64,000 nucleotides of DNA from Candidatus Cloacimonadota bacterium (GTDB lineage: Bacteria > Cloacimonadota > Cloacimonadia > Cloacimonadales > Cloacimonadaceae), in NCBI GenBank assembly GCA_023228125.1, contig JALOBT010000007.1, positions 9,227-73,226 of the forward strand. The letters run 5' to 3'. This document shows, piece after piece, positions 8,291-16,221 of the stretch (position 1 is its first letter; every line of letters begins with the position of its first letter). Under the pieces are notes generated by a model, which did no database searches, had not been told where the DNA came from, and was given only the letters and a program-made list of their open reading frames with translations. A program made the translations under genes and the position numbers.

Positions 8291-10642
8291 TCATAATCTT
8301 GCCACCGTCACCCCACTGCCTCCTTCAAAAGGCGGCGGAGTTTCGATGCTTTTTACTATCTGCTTTCGCGAAAGATAATCCCGCACCTTGGCCCGCAGCG
8401 CACCAGTGCCTTTTCCATGCACGATGCGCAGAGTGCTGAATCCGCTGAGCTGGGCATTGTCCAAAAACTCATCTATCAAAGGCATAGCCTCGAAGAAGGT
8501 GAGCCCCAGCAGCTTGAGCTCGGTCTGCGGACGCTGGTAGGTATTGGCTTTGCTCAGGTGCACCGTGGGCTCTGGCGTAGCCTCTGCTGCACTCAGACTA
8601 TAGAGATTATCCAGTTCGGTCTTGAAACTGATGCCATTCATGTCCACAGTGGCTTTTTCGCCCTGGATTGCCATGATGATGGCCTCCGCTTCAAAATTTG
8701 CCAGCCAGACTTTATCTCCGGCTCTGGGTTTGTCCAGCTTCTTGCGACCTTCCACGTTGGATTGTTTGAGCTCGCGGGATAGTTCTTCCGTCTGCCTGGT
8801 TATATCTTGCAATTTTCTTTCCGAAAGTCGTTTACGTTCCTGCTTGTCCAAAGCTTTAATGTCGTGAATCTCTCTGCTATAAAGCTTTTGGAAGCTGAGC
8901 AGCTCAGTTTGAAGTTCTTTCAGATGACGCTTTCTGCGCTCCTTAAGCTCCTTTTCCCAGTCACTTTCCCGGGATTCCAGCTCGCTGAGCTTAGCCTGAA
9001 GATTGCGGGTCTTCAGTTCAAATTGATAGTTGTTTCTGGCGAGCTGTTTTTTTTGCTCTTGCATAGTCTTAACGAGGGTGGAAAACTCCAGATTCTGGCT
9101 GCCTGCCAGGCTTTTAGCCCTAGTGATAAGCTCGGTATCCATGCCCAAAGAAGCAGCCACTTCGATGGCAAAGCTGTCTCCAGGAATGCCGATGGAAAAG
9201 TGATAAGTAGGAATCAAGGACGCCAGGTCAAACTGCATACTGGCGTTTACACAATGCGCATGAGATTCCGCAAAGACTTTCAGGGCAATGTAGTGCGTGG
9301 TGACAATTCCCTTTACACTTAAGGCAGCGAGGCGTTCCAAAATCGCCTGAGCCAGAGCAGAACCCTGCTGAGGATCCGTGGCCGCACCGATTTCATCAAT
9401 CAATATCAGGCTGTTGGCATCGGCACGCGCGATCATCTTGCCGATCTTATCCAGATGTGAAGAAAAGGTGGAGAGTGCGTTTTCGATGGATTGATCGTCT
9501 CCGATATCAGCATAAATCGCTGAAAAACAGCCTATTTCGCTGCTCTCATCCACGGGCACAGGCAGGCCGCTCATCGCCATCAGGGTGATGAGGCCCACGG
9601 CTTTCATGAGCACCGTTTTGCCACCGGTATTGGGGCCGCTGAGGATGAGCAGCTTGTAATCGAGCCCCAGTTTCAGGTCAAAGGGAATCACGCTGTGAAA
9701 GCCGTTTTTGCCTTCTGCGGCAATCTTTTGCAGAATCAACAGCGGATGGCGGGCAGCTTTCAGGCTCAGGCTGGGCTCTTCCTGCATGATGGGAACCTGG
9801 GCACGCAGGCTATTTGACAGCCGGGCAGCGGCATAGAGGAAATCCAGCCGGCTGAGCAGCTCTTGATTGCGGAGCATCGTTGGCTTATTGCCCCGGATAA
9901 AGTTGGTAAATTCGCTCAAGATGCGGTGAATCTCCCGCTTTTCCTCTTCTTTCAAAAGCTGCATTTCATTGTTTAGTGGAACTATTTGGGCTGGTTCGAT
10001 AAAAAGGGTAGAGCCTTTGGCAGAGCGGCTTTGAACTACTCCGGGGACGTAGCTGGCGGAGGATTCTTTGATCGGGAGCACAAAGCGGCCCTCTCTCTGA
10101 GTCACAAATTTATCCTGCAAAAAGCTTTCCAGACGCGGCTCGGAGAGCATATCCTGCATACTGCGATGGATTTTGGTGCGCAGGCTGCCCATCCGACGGC
10201 GAATCTGCATCAACTCCGCAGAAGCACTATCCAACACATCGCCTTCGGGGTCATAGATGCGGCGAAAACCCAGCATAATCTCTGGAATACTGCGGATCTT
10301 CTTCAGCACTTTCTGCGCCAAATGCAGCTCTTTGAAGGCTTCCGTCTTTTCGCTCAAATGTGTAGCCAGATCAGCATTGATGGCGAGCTCGCGAAATTCC
10401 TCCCAGTCATAAATATCGTAACCGCCCTCATCAAAAAGGTGATCAAGATCGCTGAGATCGGCGAAATCGAAGTCTATGCCCTGCTCCAAAGCATCTTGAA
10501 ACTGAGCAATCAGCTTTTGGGAGGCTACCATGTCCTCCACTTTGTCCAGAGGGGCAACTTTCTGCGCCTCCAGCTTGCCCAGAGCGCTATGACAAGCCCG
10601 CCCCAAATGCAGCAGCAGGCTATTAAATTCTAAATCGGTCAT
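8291..10642 (-). CDS. mutS2: MutS2 family ATPase/endonuclease
   Basis: MutS2 binds branched DNA to suppress recombination and in some bacteria also rescues collided ribosomes; which applies here is not visible. It has 783 residues and lacks the MutS mismatch-recognition domain. The core and clamp lie at about 1-320, the ATPase at about 325-520 (Walker A GPNTGGKT at 336-343, Walker B LILIDE with Asp416-Glu417), a long charged coiled coil at about 520-640, and a C-terminal Smr nuclease domain at about 705-783 (LGLTFFEA, then RIVHGKGTGALR). The ATG overlaps the cvpA stop as ATGA, so it is translationally coupled. cvpA-mutS2 is a common pair in Firmicutes and other phyla. Confidence 0.96.
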   Translation of the reverse strand: MTDLEFNSLLLHLGRACHSALGKLEAQKVAPLDKVEDMVASQKLIAQFQDALEQGIDFDFADLSDLDHLFDEGGYDIYDWEEFRELAINADLATHLSEKTEAFKELHLAQKVLKKIRSIPEIMLGFRRIYDPEGDVLDSASAELMQIRRRMGSLRTKIHRSMQDMLSEPRLESFLQDKFVTQREGRFVLPIKESSASYVPGVVQSRSAKGSTLFIEPAQIVPLNNEMQLLKEEEKREIHRILSEFTNFIRGNKPTMLRNQELLSRLDFLYAAARLSNSLRAQVPIMQEEPSLSLKAARHPLLILQKIAAEGKNGFHSVIPFDLKLGLDYKLLILSGPNTGGKTVLMKAVGLITLMAMSGLPVPVDESSEIGCFSAIYADIGDDQSIENALSTFSSHLDKIGKMIARADANSLILIDEIGAATDPQQGSALAQAILERLAALSVKGIVTTHYIALKVFAESHAHCVNASMQFDLASLIPTYHFSIGIPGDSFAIEVAASLGMDTELITRAKSLAGSQNLEFSTLVKTMQEQKKQLARNNYQFELKTRNLQAKLSELESRESDWEKELKERRKRHLKELQTELLSFQKLYSREIHDIKALDKQERKRLSERKLQDITRQTEELSRELKQSNVEGRKKLDKPRAGDKVWLANFEAEAIIMAIQGEKATVDMNGISFKTELDNLYSLSAAEATPEPTVHLSKANTYQRPQTELKLLGLTFFEAMPLIDEFLDNAQLSGFSTLRIVHGKGTGALRAKVRDYLSRKQIVKSIETPPPFEGGSGVTVARL

Positions 10643-11178
10643 TCTGTGGATTTATCCTGTTTCTTGATCAGCTCCGGCATTTTCTTGAGATAGTCAGAGT
10701 AGTTTTTCAGCTTGATATGACTGATGGCATCGTCTTTTAGAGTATTCATTCCCACATAGACCCGGTGTTTATCCGGATTGTTCAAAGCCTTGGCAGCCTT
10801 GGGCATATAATCCATTACCAGAGTAAAAACAATCACCAGGATGAGCCCGTTCAAGAGCCCCAGGATGGCACCCAAGAGGCGATTCATCCAGCCCAGATTC
10901 AGCACTTTGATAAAGCGATTCAAGATCCAGATCACAAAACGGGTGACCACCACCACCAGAACGAGGATCAAAACTACTGAGATCATAACTGATAAAGTTT
11001 TGCTGAGCCCAAATTTGAGCACCAGTCGATTTGCCAAGAGCGGATAATAATGTCCGATCAAAAAGAAATTGAGGATCACACCGGCAAATTGCACGATCGC
11101 GCCGACCAGGCCGCATTTGAGGCCAAAGTAAGTAAGGACCAAAAGAAAAGCAATTATTGTCCAGTCTATCACGCCCAT
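10639..11178 (-). CDS. cvpA: CvpA family membrane protein
   Basis: A 179-residue inner-membrane protein with four hydrophobic segments (about 4-22, 27-48, 60-90 and 98-125) and a charged cytoplasmic tail ending in KKQDKSTE. The opening MGVIDWTIIAFLLVLTYFGL and the glycine-rich second segment match CvpA/YshB proteins, known from colicin V production in E. coli, with envelope-homeostasis roles. The start has GGGAG five bases upstream. It lies between rpsU and mutS2 in the same orientation and overlaps mutS2 by four bases, so it is part of the macromolecular synthesis operon here. Confidence 0.88.
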   Translation of the reverse strand: MGVIDWTIIAFLLVLTYFGLKCGLVGAIVQFAGVILNFFLIGHYYPLLANRLVLKFGLSKTLSVMISVVLILVLVVVVTRFVIWILNRFIKVLNLGWMNRLLGAILGLLNGLILVIVFTLVMDYMPKAAKALNNPDKHRVYVGMNTLKDDAISHIKLKNYSDYLKKMPELIKKQDKSTE

Positions 11179-11263
11179 TGTTTCTCCCTTTACTGTAAAA
11201 AAGCAAACAGGGATTTTGTGATCCCTGCCTGCCTGAACTTTGTGGGTTGAAGCCGGTAAAGGC

Positions 11264-11470
11264 TTATCTGTTGTAACGTTGCATACGACGCTGAAGTTTC
11301 AGCATCTTGCGACGGGCAGCGTTCGCTTCGCGTTTTTTCTTTACGCTGGGCTTTTCGTAGGCCTGATTTTTCTTTATTTCTGAAAGAATTGCGGCTTTCT
11401 CGCATTTCTTCTTAAAGCGTTTTAAAAGATAATCGAAGGATTCGTTTTCTTTGGCTACTACTGTCGGCAA
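11264..11470 (-). CDS. rpsU: Ribosomal protein bS21
   Basis: Small-subunit protein S21, 68 residues, highly basic, with the family pattern SFDYLLKRFKKKCEKAAI followed by KKKREANAARRKMLKLQRR. The start is a TTG at 11470. It is preceded by AAGGTGGTGAT, a near-perfect complement of the 16S 3' end, and the frame has no nearby in-frame ATG, so the TTG is well supported. It is the first gene of the operon rpsU-cvpA-mutS2-dnaG-rpoD and has a sigma-70 promoter about 40 bases upstream. Confidence 0.95.
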   Translation of the reverse strand: MPTVVAKENESFDYLLKRFKKKCEKAAILSEIKKNQAYEKPSVKKKREANAARRKMLKLQRRMQRYNR

Positions 11471-11500
11471 TCAAATCACCACCTTTGTTCTTTATTTATG

Positions 11501-11535
11501 AGATACCATATTATTAGCTACAGCTTTTCTGTCAA
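11501..11535 (-). promoter_or_regulatory. Sigma-70 promoter of the rpsU-rpoD operon
   Basis: On the minus strand a perfect -35 TTGACA (11530-11535) and TAATAT (11508-11513) are separated by 16 bases. This puts the transcript start near 11501 and gives a leader of about 30 bases before the rpsU TTG. Confidence 0.6.
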
Positions 11536-11870
11536 GCAGGAATTACGTAACGCTGGATTTATCCGGCCCTTGCACTGTCTTCAGACGGTGCGTGGCCAAG
11601 TTTTGCAGAGCATTCTTTCAAGGCAGTAGTTTTTTGCGCCTACAGGTAGCGAATCCAGCCACTGGACGCGAGACGCATCCAATCCAGCAATTCCAGCGTC
11701 TCTTCCTCGGTGATCTCGGTGATCTCGATGGTGAAAAGAATCCGTGTCGATCCGCCTGATCCGCACAATCCGTGTGACTATGCTTTGCTTTCGTGCACGC
11801 ACCAGCTGAAGCTGATGGAACGGCCGGATAAATCCAGCGTTACGGACTGTGCTGCACACAAATAACCAGC
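11536..11870. repeat. Composite intergenic repeat block (CGTCTCG hairpin, ATCCGTG module, CAGCT/AGCTG hairpin)
   Basis: No gene is supported between rpsU and nifJ. The block contains, in order: an inverted ACGCTGGATTTATCCGGCC (11550-11568) whose complement recurs at 11822-11842; GTCTTCAGAC (11577-11586); a minus-oriented CGTCTCG-loop hairpin (11664-11680, stem GGATG/CGTCC); an ATCCGTG/ATCCGC stretch (11740-11780); and CAGCTGAAGCTG (11810-11821). All of these recur in other gaps of the window. Confidence 0.7.
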
Positions 11871-11882
11871 GCACACAAATAA

Positions 11883-11907
11883 GGGGATGCCAAAAATCGA
11901 CATCCCC
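11883..11907 (-). terminator. Probable terminator of nifJ
   Basis: A stem GGGGATG/CATCCCC (11883-11889 with 11901-11907), followed on the minus strand by TTATTTGT. It sits 27 bases behind the nifJ stop codon. Confidence 0.55.
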
Positions 11908-11933
11908 CATACCCTCAATAATAGAGTGATTAT

Positions 11934-14900
11934 TTATTGTTCGCTGAGTTTCTTATATTGTTCGTAGCGTTCTTTGAAGAACACCTCTGCTTCCTCTTCA
12001 AATCTCTCTGCCCGTTCGGGGAAGATTCTGTGAAGGCGGCTATAGCGGTTTTCGGTCTTCGTAAAGTCCGCAACGCTCATCGTAGGTTCTTTGCTATCCA
12101 GGGTAAGAGGGTTCTTACCTTCCAGCTTGTTCATCGGGTTGTAACGGTAGAGGAGCCAGTATCCGGCTGCCACTGCAGCTTTTTCCTGCTTCTGAGTCAT
12201 GGACATATCGATGCCGTGATTGATGCAAGGGGCATAGGCGATGATGATCGCGGGGCCGGGATATTCCTCAGCTTCCTTGATCGCTTGCAGAGCCTGGTTT
12301 TTGTTCGCACCCATGGCGATAGAGGCCACATACACATAGCCGTAATTCATCATCATCATGCCGAGGTCTTTCTTATTGGTAGCTTTTCCAGATTCGGCAA
12401 AGCGGGCGATGGAGCCCAGAGGAGTGGCTTTGGAAGCCTGTCCACCGGTGTTTGAATATACTTCGGTATCCACCACAAAGATCTTGATCTTTTGGTTTGA
12501 GGCCAGCACGTGATCCAATCCGCCATAGCCGATGTCATAGGCCCAACCGTCTCCGCCGATAGCCCAGATCGATTTCTCGATGAGGTAATCTTTGAGTTCG
12601 GTGACGCGGCGCAGCAGCTTTGTGCAGCCTTCGCAGGCCTTGGCGATAGCGGCTGGCAGCAGGTCTTTGAGCTTGGCAGCGTTATCTTTGGCGTCTTGAT
12701 CTACTGATTCCCAATGTTCCAGAGAGTAGCGGATGGCGTCTTTCAGCTTTGCATCGATCTCTTTGTCAAGCAAGGCTTCCAGAGCCATCTTGAGCTGTTT
12801 GCGATGGGATTTCACAGCCAGGCGCATGCCAAAGCCATATTCAGCGTTATCTTCAAAGAGGCTGTTTGCCCAAGCGGGGCCTTTGCCATCTTGATTTTTG
12901 GTATAAGGAATGGTGGGGAAGGTTCCGCCCCAGATCGAAGAGCAACCCGTGGCATTGGCAATGATCATGCGATCGCCAAAGAGTTGGGTCAAGAGCTTGA
13001 TATAAGGGGTTTCGCCGCAACCGGCACAAGCACCCGAGAATTCCAGCAGAGGCTGTTTGAACTGGCTGCCTTTCACGGTGTTTACCTTGAAGTTTGCCAG
13101 GACATCGCCGGGCAGTTTTTCAAAGAATTCGTAGTTTGCCTGTTGGCCAGCGGCGCGTTCGTCCTCGATCGGGCTCATTACCAGAGCGCCTTTCGGGCAT
13201 TCGTTTACGCAGACGCGGCAGCCTTGACAATCGTCGATATAAATCTGGATCTTGTATTGATAGCCTTCGGCACCCATGGCTTTCAGGGTATTGAAACTAT
13301 CCGGGGCCTTCTTCAGATCTTCTGCGGTCATCAGTTTCGGGCGAATTGCTGCATGCGGGCACACGAAGGAGCACTGGTTGCATTGGATGCAATTTTCAGC
13401 AATCCATCTGGGCACAGCCGGAGCTACGCTCCGTTTTTCCAGCTTGGCAGTTCCGGTTTCCACATAGCCATCCAGAGTCATCTGGGAGACCTTGATGCTG
13501 TCGCCTTCTTCGCGCATGATGGGTTCGATGATGTCTTTCACAAATCCGGTGGAGCCTTCTGGCACCAATCTCTTGCGGGGGGTGCATTGCTCTGGCACAG
13601 AGGCCGGCACATCCACCTGGACCAGGGCTTCATCCACTTTATCCACGGCGTTAAGGTTCATTTGAACGATATTTTCACCCTTGCTGCTGTAGCTCTTGCG
13701 GATGGATTCTTTGATCAAGGTGATGGCTTCCTTGCGGTCCATCACGCGGGAAATCAGGAAGAACGCGGTCTGCATCACGGTGTTTATGCGTCCGCCCAGT
13801 CCCACTTCTTCAGCGATCTTCAGACCATCGATTGTATAAAACTCGATTTTGCGTTTGATGATGATTTCCTGCATATCACAGGTGAGGTGATAGAAGGCTT
13901 CTTTGCGATCCAGCTTGGAATTCAGCAAGAATACGCCGCCTTCTTTGATGCCCGCCAGCATGTGGAATCTGCCGATAAAGGCTTGATTGTGACAGGCCAC
14001 AAAGTCTTCTTCGCTCACCAGATATTGGCTGTGGATGGGTTTGTGGCCAAAACGCAGATGGCTGCGGGTGATGCCGCCGCTCTTTTTGCTGTCGTATTGG
14101 AAATAGCCCTGCACATACATATCGGTATTATCACCAATGATTTTGATGCTATTCTTATTGGCACCTACCGTTCCGTCCGAGCCCAATCCCCAGAATTTGC
14201 AGGAGATAGTGCCAGCGGGCACGGTGAGGATCTTTTCATCCAAAGGCAGAGAGAGATGAGTCACATCATCTTCGATACCCACTGTGAAGCCATGGAATCC
14301 ACCTTTTTTCAGGTGCTTGTAAATTGCCAAAACCATGGTGGGGGTAAATTCCTTGCTGGACAGGCCATAACGTCCGCCGATCACTTTGAGATCTTTGCCC
14401 TGCAACGCAGCTACCACATCAAGATACAAAGGTTCGCCGATGGAGCCGGGCTCTTTGGTGCGATCCAGCACGGCAATGCGCTTCACGCTCTTAGGCAGGC
14501 TGGCCAGGAAATGCTCCTGGCTGAAGGGACGATACACGCGCACCTTCACCAGGCCCAGCTTCATGCCGCGCTCTTTATTCAGATATTCGATGGTTTCCTG
14601 CACGGTCTCACAACCGCTACCCATGGCTACGATCACGTCTTCAGCATTAGGATCGCCCACATAATCAAAGAGATTATACTGGCGGCCCAGCTTATCGCCC
14701 ACTTCTTTCATGCAGGCTTCGATGATGCCGGGAGCATTGAGATAATGGGTATTGGAAGTCTCACGGCCCTGGAAATATACGTCAGGCCCGTGTTGGCCTA
14801 CTTTCATCAGAGGTTTGTCTGGAGTAAGCGCACGCTTGCGGAAATCTTCCACCAGCTTGTGATCCAGCAGCTCGCCCATGGTCTCATAATCTACCACATC

Positions 14901-15452
14901 AATCTTTTGCAGCTCGTGTGAAGTTCTGAAACCGTCAAAGAACAGCACGATGGGAAGAGAGGTCTTCAAAGTGGCCAATTGGCTCACGATGCTGAGGTCC
15001 ATCACTTCCTGCACGCTATTGCAAGCGATCATGGCCCAGCCGGTATTGCGGGCACTCATTACGTCTGAGTGATCCCCAAAAATAGACAGGGATTGCGCGG
15101 CCAGAGAGCGCGCCGTCACGTAAAATACCGTGGGCAACATCTCGCCGGCAATCTTGTGCATATTGGGCAACATCAGCATGAGGCCCTGTGAAGCGGTAAA
15201 AGTGGTGGTTAAAGCACCTGCGGAAAGTGCTCCGTGCACTGCTCCAGCGGCTCCAGCTTCGGATTGCATTTCCATGACATCCACCGTGGTGCCAAATATG
15301 TTCTTGCGTTTGTCCGAAGCCCAGGCATCGGCCAGCTCTCCCATTCCGGAAGATGGAGTGATAGGATAGATCGCTGCTACCTCATTGAATGCGTAACCCA
15401 CATGAGCGGCTGCCGCGTTTCCATCCATCGTAGCTTTTGTTTGTTTAGCCAT
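11934..15452 (-). CDS. nifJ: Pyruvate:ferredoxin (flavodoxin) oxidoreductase, homodimeric NifJ type
   Basis: Oxidatively decarboxylates pyruvate to acetyl-CoA and CO2, reducing ferredoxin; the central cytoplasmic enzyme of anaerobic fermentation. At 1172 residues it is the usual length of the single-chain enzyme. The N-terminal pyruvate/CoA domain contains NEVAAIYPITPSSGMGE (about 23-40). Two 4Fe4S motifs, CIQCNQCSFVCPHA near 687 and CQGCRVCVNECPKGA near 742, form the ferredoxin-like domain. Further on come CAGCGE and the TPP-binding GDGWAYDIGYGGLDH near 966 with YSNTGGQASKATPLG. A proximal cluster plus thiamine site are therefore intact. The start ATG has AAGGAG nine bases upstream and a TTGACA promoter. 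It is monocistronic. Confidence 0.98.
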   Translation of the reverse strand: MAKQTKATMDGNAAAAHVGYAFNEVAAIYPITPSSGMGELADAWASDKRKNIFGTTVDVMEMQSEAGAAGAVHGALSAGALTTTFTASQGLMLMLPNMHKIAGEMLPTVFYVTARSLAAQSLSIFGDHSDVMSARNTGWAMIACNSVQEVMDLSIVSQLATLKTSLPIVLFFDGFRTSHELQKIDVVDYETMGELLDHKLVEDFRKRALTPDKPLMKVGQHGPDVYFQGRETSNTHYLNAPGIIEACMKEVGDKLGRQYNLFDYVGDPNAEDVIVAMGSGCETVQETIEYLNKERGMKLGLVKVRVYRPFSQEHFLASLPKSVKRIAVLDRTKEPGSIGEPLYLDVVAALQGKDLKVIGGRYGLSSKEFTPTMVLAIYKHLKKGGFHGFTVGIEDDVTHLSLPLDEKILTVPAGTISCKFWGLGSDGTVGANKNSIKIIGDNTDMYVQGYFQYDSKKSGGITRSHLRFGHKPIHSQYLVSEEDFVACHNQAFIGRFHMLAGIKEGGVFLLNSKLDRKEAFYHLTCDMQEIIIKRKIEFYTIDGLKIAEEVGLGGRINTVMQTAFFLISRVMDRKEAITLIKESIRKSYSSKGENIVQMNLNAVDKVDEALVQVDVPASVPEQCTPRKRLVPEGSTGFVKDIIEPIMREEGDSIKVSQMTLDGYVETGTAKLEKRSVAPAVPRWIAENCIQCNQCSFVCPHAAIRPKLMTAEDLKKAPDSFNTLKAMGAEGYQYKIQIYIDDCQGCRVCVNECPKGALVMSPIEDERAAGQQANYEFFEKLPGDVLANFKVNTVKGSQFKQPLLEFSGACAGCGETPYIKLLTQLFGDRMIIANATGCSSIWGGTFPTIPYTKNQDGKGPAWANSLFEDNAEYGFGMRLAVKSHRKQLKMALEALLDKEIDAKLKDAIRYSLEHWESVDQDAKDNAAKLKDLLPAAIAKACEGCTKLLRRVTELKDYLIEKSIWAIGGDGWAYDIGYGGLDHVLASNQKIKIFVVDTEVYSNTGGQASKATPLGSIARFAESGKATNKKDLGMMMMNYGYVYVASIAMGANKNQALQAIKEAEEYPGPAIIIAYAPCINHGIDMSMTQKQEKAAVAAGYWLLYRYNPMNKLEGKNPLTLDSKEPTMSVADFTKTENRYSRLHRIFPERAERFEEEAEVFFKERYEQYKKLSEQ

Positions 15453-15505
15453 TATGGTAAACTCCTTATGTTGTTATACTTAGATAAAAAACTTCATTTT
15501 GTTGC

Positions 15506-15533
15506 AACATAATATATTGGCGATTTGTGTCAA
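15506..15533 (-). promoter_or_regulatory. Sigma-70 promoter of nifJ
   Basis: On the minus strand TTGACA (15528-15533) and TATGTT (15506-15511) are 16 bases apart, about 50 bases before the nifJ ATG. Confidence 0.5.
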
Positions 15534-15547
15534 TGAAAATCAGGGGG

Positions 15548-15665
15548 TTTGGGGTTTTAAGGTTTTAACGTTTTAGCGTTTTAACGTTTTAGCGTTTTAG
15601 GGTTTTAGCGTTTTAACGTCTAACATCTAACTTTTAACGCTTAACGTTTAACTTTTAACGCTTAA
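15548..15665. repeat. GTTTTAACG/GTTTTAGCG simple repeat
   Basis: Successive 8-9-base units (GTTTTAACG, GTTTTAGCG, then TTTTAACGCTTAACG variants) run for over 100 bases. Shorter stretches of the same units occur at 29213-29276, 44695-44707, 44920-44935, 62142-62172 and 62396-62420, always next to other intergenic repeats. Confidence 0.75.
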
Positions 15666-15745
15666 CCTAACATAATCCGTGTCAATCCGTCCAATCTGTG
15701 TGATCTGTGTGATCTGTGAGAGACTTTTTGCACAAACCCTTAATC

Positions 15746-15938
15746 CCGTAGGCATGGCATTTCAGATAGAACCCCCAATAACCAAATACCCTAAAGAATG
15801 CTGTAGGCATGGCATTTCAGATAGAACTCCCAATAACCCCATACCCTAAAGAATGCCGTAGGCATGGTATTTCAGATAGAACCCCAATAAACAAATACCC
15901 TAACGAGTTCCATCGGAACGGTATTTCAGATAGAACCA
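15746..15938 (+). repeat. 55-bp tandem array with a covarying hairpin
   Basis: Three units (15746-15800, 15801-15855, 15856-15909) of 55, 55 and 54 bases, plus a partial fourth. Each junction forms a five-base-pair hairpin with a three-base loop directly upstream of a conserved TATTTCAGATAGAA-like stretch: ATGCT/GGCAT, ATGCC/GGCAT, GTTCC/GGAAC. Open frames through this array are products of the repeat, not genes. Single copies of the same hairpin plus tail lie at 32416-32443 and 32845-32872. Confidence 0.85.
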
Positions 15939-16221
15939 AGCATAGTATTTTTGACAATAAACACGGCCAGAACCAGTCCGGCAGGACGAAAGGCGAATGC
16001 CAATAGCCCAGCAGGTGACTGCTGGGGTGGCCGGCAGATGAATTCCAGAGTCCGGAGCGCAGCGCAGGACGACACCTGATCCCTCAATAGAAAATCCGCC
16101 ATTGTAGCCTGTGGTATATTTGTTCATATAGCTGCGGGTGCCCGGCCTTCAAAGGCCAGGAAATCGTCTTGATCGAGGTGGCTGCCTCGTAGCGTGGGGC
16201 TTGCTTTGGACAAGACTGCAA
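15939..16221. other. Unassigned region with a GTGA-capped hairpin
   Basis: No gene is supported. An eight-base-pair stem CCCAGCAG/CTGCTGGG closed by a GTGA (GNRA-type) tetraloop is at 16007-16026, and GGCCTT-CA-AAGGCC is at 16146-16159. The region is more GC-rich than the flanking DNA. It was compared by eye with RNase P RNA, tmRNA and SRP RNA signatures and none was found. A 75-codon minus-strand frame covers it but also runs through the 55-bp repeat, so it is not annotated. Confidence 0.35.

Noticed and set aside
12714..14921. 735-codon open frame on the plus strand
   Set aside because: Lies fully antisense to nifJ, whose motifs are intact; low-complexity His/Ala/Phe composition typical of a complementary-strand shadow and no ribosome binding site.
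15746..15938. CRISPR array
   Set aside because: Units are contiguous 55-bp copies with no unique spacers and no cas genes nearby.
15809..16006. 65-codon frame with MAFQIE/GISDRT repeats
   Set aside because: It is the translation of the 55-bp repeat; no ribosome binding site.
15900..16127. 75-codon minus-strand frame, or an RNase P/tmRNA-like RNA
   Set aside because: The frame runs through repeat DNA and has no support; the region lacks the conserved RNase P, tmRNA and SRP core motifs by eye.
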